From contig JAOBJN010000001.1 in assembly GCA_025728475.1 (NCBI GenBank), forward strand, positions 1 through 64,000: a stretch of 64,000 nucleotides of DNA, written 5' to 3'. The notes beneath the pieces are model-generated. The model searched no databases and had not been told where the DNA came from. It was given only the letters and a program-made list of their open reading frames with translations. Origin of the DNA: Candidatus Lightella neohaematopini (GTDB taxonomy: Bacteria; Pseudomonadota; Gammaproteobacteria; Enterobacterales; Enterobacteriaceae). This document shows, in pieces, positions 61,185 through 64,000 of the stretch (position 1 is the first letter of the stretch; each line of letters opens with the position of its first letter). The position numbers and the translations under genes are program-made.

Positions 61185-62039
61185 ATGAAATATAGTATTT
61201 TATTTTTTAATAAAATTAATCCAATTATATTTAGTGTTAGTTTTATATCTATTAGATGGTATGGATTAATGTATATATTAGCATTTTTTTATGCTAGATA
61301 TAAATTAATTAACAAAAACAATGACTTATTAATCGATAAATACAAATTAGATAACTTATTATACTATTGTTTTTTAGGACTATTAATTGGTGGTAGAATA
61401 GGTTACATGATATTTTATAATTTATCTTTATTAATAAATGATCCATTAACTTTATTTAAAGTCTGGAATGGAGGAATGTCATTTCATGGTGGTTTAATTG
61501 GTGCAATTTTAGTAATAAAAATTTTTTCATATAAAAATAATATAGGATTTTTCTATATAGCTGATACTATTATTCCAACTATTCCATTTGGTTTAGGAAT
61601 TGGTAGATTAGGAAATTTTATTAATGGTGAATTATGGGGGAAAGTAATTAATCATTATGCTCCTTTAGCAGTAATATTTCCAAATGCATACTATGATGAT
61701 TTAATTGAATTAATGAGTAATCACAAATTAGAATCATTTTTTAATCTTTATCATGCCTTACCAAGACATCCATCACAGTTATATGAGCTAGCTACTGAAG
61801 GTATTTTATTATTTTTTATAATTCAAATTTTTAGAAAATATATTAAATTACCAGTTGGTGGTATTTCTGGTTTATTTTTAGTTTGTTATAGTATATTTCG
61901 TATTTTAGTAGAAAATTTTCGTCAATCAACTAATATTAATATATTAACTTATAAAATAAGTATTGGTCAGCTACTATCTATACCTATGTTAATTACAGGT
62001 ATAATTATAATTATTTATTCTTACATTATTAAGAATTAA
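61185..62039 (+). CDS. lgt: Prolipoprotein diacylglyceryl transferase
   Basis: Transfers diacylglycerol to the lipobox cysteine of prelipoproteins in the inner membrane. It has 284 residues (291 in E. coli) and several hydrophobic helices. Signatures are FHGGLIGAILV, FGLGIGRLGNFINGELWGK and RHPSQLYEL, then FRQSTN. A substrate in this window is LpoB (Cys22), while BamD has lost its lipobox. Convergent with lipA. Confidence 0.96.
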   Translation: MKYSILFFNKINPIIFSVSFISIRWYGLMYILAFFYARYKLINKNNDLLIDKYKLDNLLYYCFLGLLIGGRIGYMIFYNLSLLINDPLTLFKVWNGGMSFHGGLIGAILVIKIFSYKNNIGFFYIADTIIPTIPFGLGIGRLGNFINGELWGKVINHYAPLAVIFPNAYYDDLIELMSNHKLESFFNLYHALPRHPSQLYELATEGILLFFIIQIFRKYIKLPVGGISGLFLVCYSIFRILVENFRQSTNINILTYKISIGQLLSIPMLITGIIIIIYSYIIKN

Positions 62040-62066
62040 ATAATTTATTAGTAATATTTTTATATT

Positions 62067-62948
62067 TTAATCTATTGATACACCGCATGATTGTAAATCT
62101 GCCCTATAAGATGACCTAATTAATGGTCCACTAGCAACATAACTAAATCCAATAATTAAAGCCTCCTTTTTAAGGAAGGAAAATTCTTTTTTACTAAAAA
62201 AACGTTTTACAGATAAATGTTTATTTGTTGGTTGTAAATATTGTCCTATAGTTAGTAAACTTACCCCGTTATTGTATAAATCATACATAGTATTTATTAT
62301 TTCTTCTAAAGTTTCTCCTAGTCCAACAATAATACTAGATTTAATTGGTACATTAGGATATTTAATTTTAAATAATCTTAATAATTTTAAAGAATTAATG
62401 TATTTAAAACCTGGTTTAATAAAAGAATATAATCTTGGAACACTTTCAATATTGTGACTAAATATATCTGGTAAAGATTCTTGAAATAAATTTAATGCTA
62501 TTTTTACACAATTACGAAAATCTGGCACTAATATTTCTATGTTAATATTATTATTATATTTTTTAATAGTATTAATACATTTAACAAAATGGCTTGCGCC
62601 ACCATCATGTAAATCATCTCTGTTAACTGACGTGAGAACTACATGTTTTAACTTCATTTGATATATAGCTTTAGCTAATCTACTAGGTTCACTATCATCT
62701 GGTGTATTAGGTAAACCATGTTTAACATTACAAAATCTACAATTACGAGTACATAAATTACCTAAAATTAAAAATGTAGCAACACCATAGCTAAAACAGC
62801 TAATAATGTTAGGGCAATTAGCTGCTTGACATATTGTATTAACACGATAATGATTTATAATATTTTCAGTATTCTTTATATTCCTATATTTTTGGGGAAT
62901 TCTAATTTTTACCCAATCAGGTTTATTTAAAAAATAATTTTTACTCAT
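62067..62948 (-). CDS. lipA: Lipoyl synthase
   Basis: Radical SAM enzyme inserting two sulfurs into octanoyl groups on lipoyl domains. It has 293 residues (321 in E. coli), with a shortened N-terminus. The auxiliary cluster cysteines are in CQAANCPNIISCF, the radical SAM CX3CX2C is in CTRNCRFCNV, and the third-ligand serine region is RSSYRADLQ. VLTSVNRDDLHDGGA and HNIESVPRLYS are conserved. It starts 10 bp after the reconstructed lipB stop. Confidence 0.96.
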   Translation of the reverse strand: MSKNYFLNKPDWVKIRIPQKYRNIKNTENIINHYRVNTICQAANCPNIISCFSYGVATFLILGNLCTRNCRFCNVKHGLPNTPDDSEPSRLAKAIYQMKLKHVVLTSVNRDDLHDGGASHFVKCINTIKKYNNNINIEILVPDFRNCVKIALNLFQESLPDIFSHNIESVPRLYSFIKPGFKYINSLKLLRLFKIKYPNVPIKSSIIVGLGETLEEIINTMYDLYNNGVSLLTIGQYLQPTNKHLSVKRFFSKKEFSFLKKEALIIGFSYVASGPLIRSSYRADLQSCGVSID

Positions 62949-62958
62949 CGTAATAATA

Positions 62959-63599
62959 TTACAAATAATTATAATATTTAATATTACTAATATTAAGTAT
63001 ATATAAAAATTCTTGTATTAAAAATTTAGATATAGTAAATAAATCTATATTAGATACAATATTATTTACTTGTGTCATGCGTAATTTACTATATCCACAT
63101 GGATTTATGTAATTAAATGGTGTTAAATCCATCGATACATTTATAGCTATACCATGTAATGAACATCCTTTACTTATTCTTAATCCAATAGAACAAATTT
63201 TTTTTTTGATACATATATACCAGGCATACTTTTAGAATAATAAGAATTTATTCCTATTTTTTTTAAAGTATTAACTACTACACAATTTAGTATAGTAATT
63301 AAATAGCTAATATTAATTTTTCTACGATGTAAATCTAGTAGTATATACATAATTTGTTGTCCTGGTCCGTGAAATGTAATTTTACCACCACGATCGGTTT
63401 TAATAACTGGAATATTATGAATAGTTAATTTGTAATTGTTATAATTATATCCACATGTAAATACTGGATAATGTTGCAATAACCAAATTTCATCTATAGT
63501 ATTACTATTACGATTCTTAGTTAATGTTTGCATTAATAATAAAATTTTTTTATATGGTTGTAATCCTAATTGTCTTACAATTATAGTATTTAATAACAT
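62959..63599 (-). pseudogene. lipB: Octanoyltransferase LipB split by a one-base deletion in an A10 tract
   Basis: LipB moves octanoate from ACP to lipoyl domains, the substrate step before LipA. From the ATG at 63599 the frame reads as LipB ([59 protein letters not shown]) and then terminates at 63180. Adding one A to the ten-A run (reverse strand of 63198-63207) continues it with [34 protein letters not shown] and a stop at 62959, giving 213 residues, exactly the E. coli length. The catalytic Cys (PCGY) lies after the frameshift and the Lys (KKI) at it. All else is intact, so this is either a fresh pseudogene, a gene rescued by polymerase slippage, or a sequencing error. Confidence 0.9.
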
Positions 63600-63691
63600 T
63601 AAAATTTTACTTAAATAATTAATGAAAAGTATATAATATAAATAAAAAATACTAGCTAATAAAATATAAAACTAAGTATTAGTTGTTTAAA

Positions 63692-64000
63692 TTAATTAAA
63701 GTATAGTAACATTACTAACTTAATAATATTAATAAAAAAAAATTTATTTTTATAACATTTTATATCTAATTCCATATTATAAAGTATATTAATAATATTT
63801 TTAATTTTCTCATTATCAAAATATATAACATGTTCAATATTACTAATATTTTTTTTGTTATGGAATTTATTATGAATAATTAACATTAATTTATTCTGTA
63901 TCAAACGAACTAATATACTTGATTCCTCTTGATAATTAAATAATATTTTTATTATACTAATTATATTTATATCATTTTTTTTGAATAGGATATTAATTAT
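63692..64000 (-). CDS. holA: DNA polymerase III subunit delta, C-terminal part at the window edge
   Basis: The reverse-strand frame is open from base 64000 to the stop at 63692 (about 102 residues), so this is the 3' end of a longer gene rather than a small ORF. IIKILFNYQEESSILVRLIQ parallels E. coli HolA ILQQLRLEGSEPVILLRTLQ, and the end (IINILYNMELDIKCYKNKFF) parallels VQLLTRTELTLKQDYGQSVW. In E. coli holA and lipB are about ten genes apart on the same strand; here the nadD-to-ybeD interval is deleted. Similarity is modest. Confidence 0.72.
   Translation of the reverse strand: MINILFKKNDINIISIIKILFNYQEESSILVRLIQNKLMLIIHNKFHNKKNISNIEHVIYFDNEKIKNIINILYNMELDIKCYKNKFFFINIIKLVMLLYFN

Noticed and set aside
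63180..63599. Short 139-residue LipB as a complete protein
   Set aside because: It lacks the catalytic cysteine half, which follows intact in the next frame after the A10 run.
63692..63904. Independent 70-residue ORF with a TTG start
   Set aside because: The same frame is open back to base 64000 and the extension resembles HolA, so it is the 3' end of a larger gene.

Overview
The window is an extremely A+T-rich (roughly four fifths by eye), densely packed stretch of a bacterial chromosome. It carries about 61 intact or near-intact protein genes, one tRNA gene and two broken or frameshifted genes. I see no mobile elements, prophage, CRISPR arrays or restriction systems. Nearly every product aligns along its length with an Enterobacterales protein, and many gene neighbourhoods keep the E. 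coli order: rluD-bamD/aroF-rplS-trmD-rimM-rpsP-ffh; tRNA-Val/gltX/nupC; prmB-aroC-fabB-pdxB-truA-accD-folC-ubiX; nuoA-N with fused nuoCD; rpmF-fabH-fabD-fabG-acpP-pabC-tmk-holB-tatD-hinT-lpoB; tal-tkt-dapE. This combination points to an obligate, genome-reduced gammaproteobacterial endosymbiont, probably of an insect. I cannot name the species.

Layout. 1-5916: rRNA modification (rluD), outer-membrane assembly (bamD), shikimate entry (aroF), then the L19/TrmD/RimM/S16/Ffh translation operon. 6059-10000: mnmA, tRNA-Val, gltX, nupC. 10413-18499: prmB, aroC, fabB, pdxB, truA, accD, folC and a ubiX pseudogene. 18593-32965: the complete respiratory complex I operon. 33027-37933: tldD, mreB, aroQ, accBC. 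37961-51019: metG, udk, pabB, tsaB, pmbA, dapE, tkt, tal, ligA, nfo. 51016-58734: a long leftward block of lpoB, hinT, tatD, holB, tmk, pabC, acpP, fabG, fabD, fabH and rpmF. 59176-64000: rne, lgt, lipA, a frameshifted lipB and the 3' end of holA.

How the genes fit together. Transketolase and transaldolase supply erythrose-4-phosphate to AroF (shikimate) and, further upstream, to PdxB (vitamin B6). AroF, AroQ and AroC lead to chorismate, which PabB and PabC turn into p-aminobenzoate for folate, with FolC closing that pathway. AccBCD, FabD, FabH, FabB, FabG and AcpP make acyl chains, which also feed LipB/LipA for lipoate. Complex I provides respiration. DapE, MreB, LpoB, Lgt and BamD indicate a retained cell wall and outer membrane. 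NupC and Udk indicate nucleoside salvage. The B6/folate/lipoate emphasis resembles vitamin-provisioning symbionts, including those of blood feeders, but that is inference only.

The most notable observations are signs of ongoing decay or streamlining. lipB is intact except for one missing base in an A10 tract. ubiX carries a nonsense codon plus a frameshift. BamD has no lipobox cysteine although Lgt and the LpoB lipobox are kept. RNase E has lost its scaffold but appears to keep a membrane anchor. LigA and MetRS have lost their C-terminal domains. rluD and bamD have divergent start codons only 10 bp apart. I found no previously undescribed defence, secretion or biosynthetic system.
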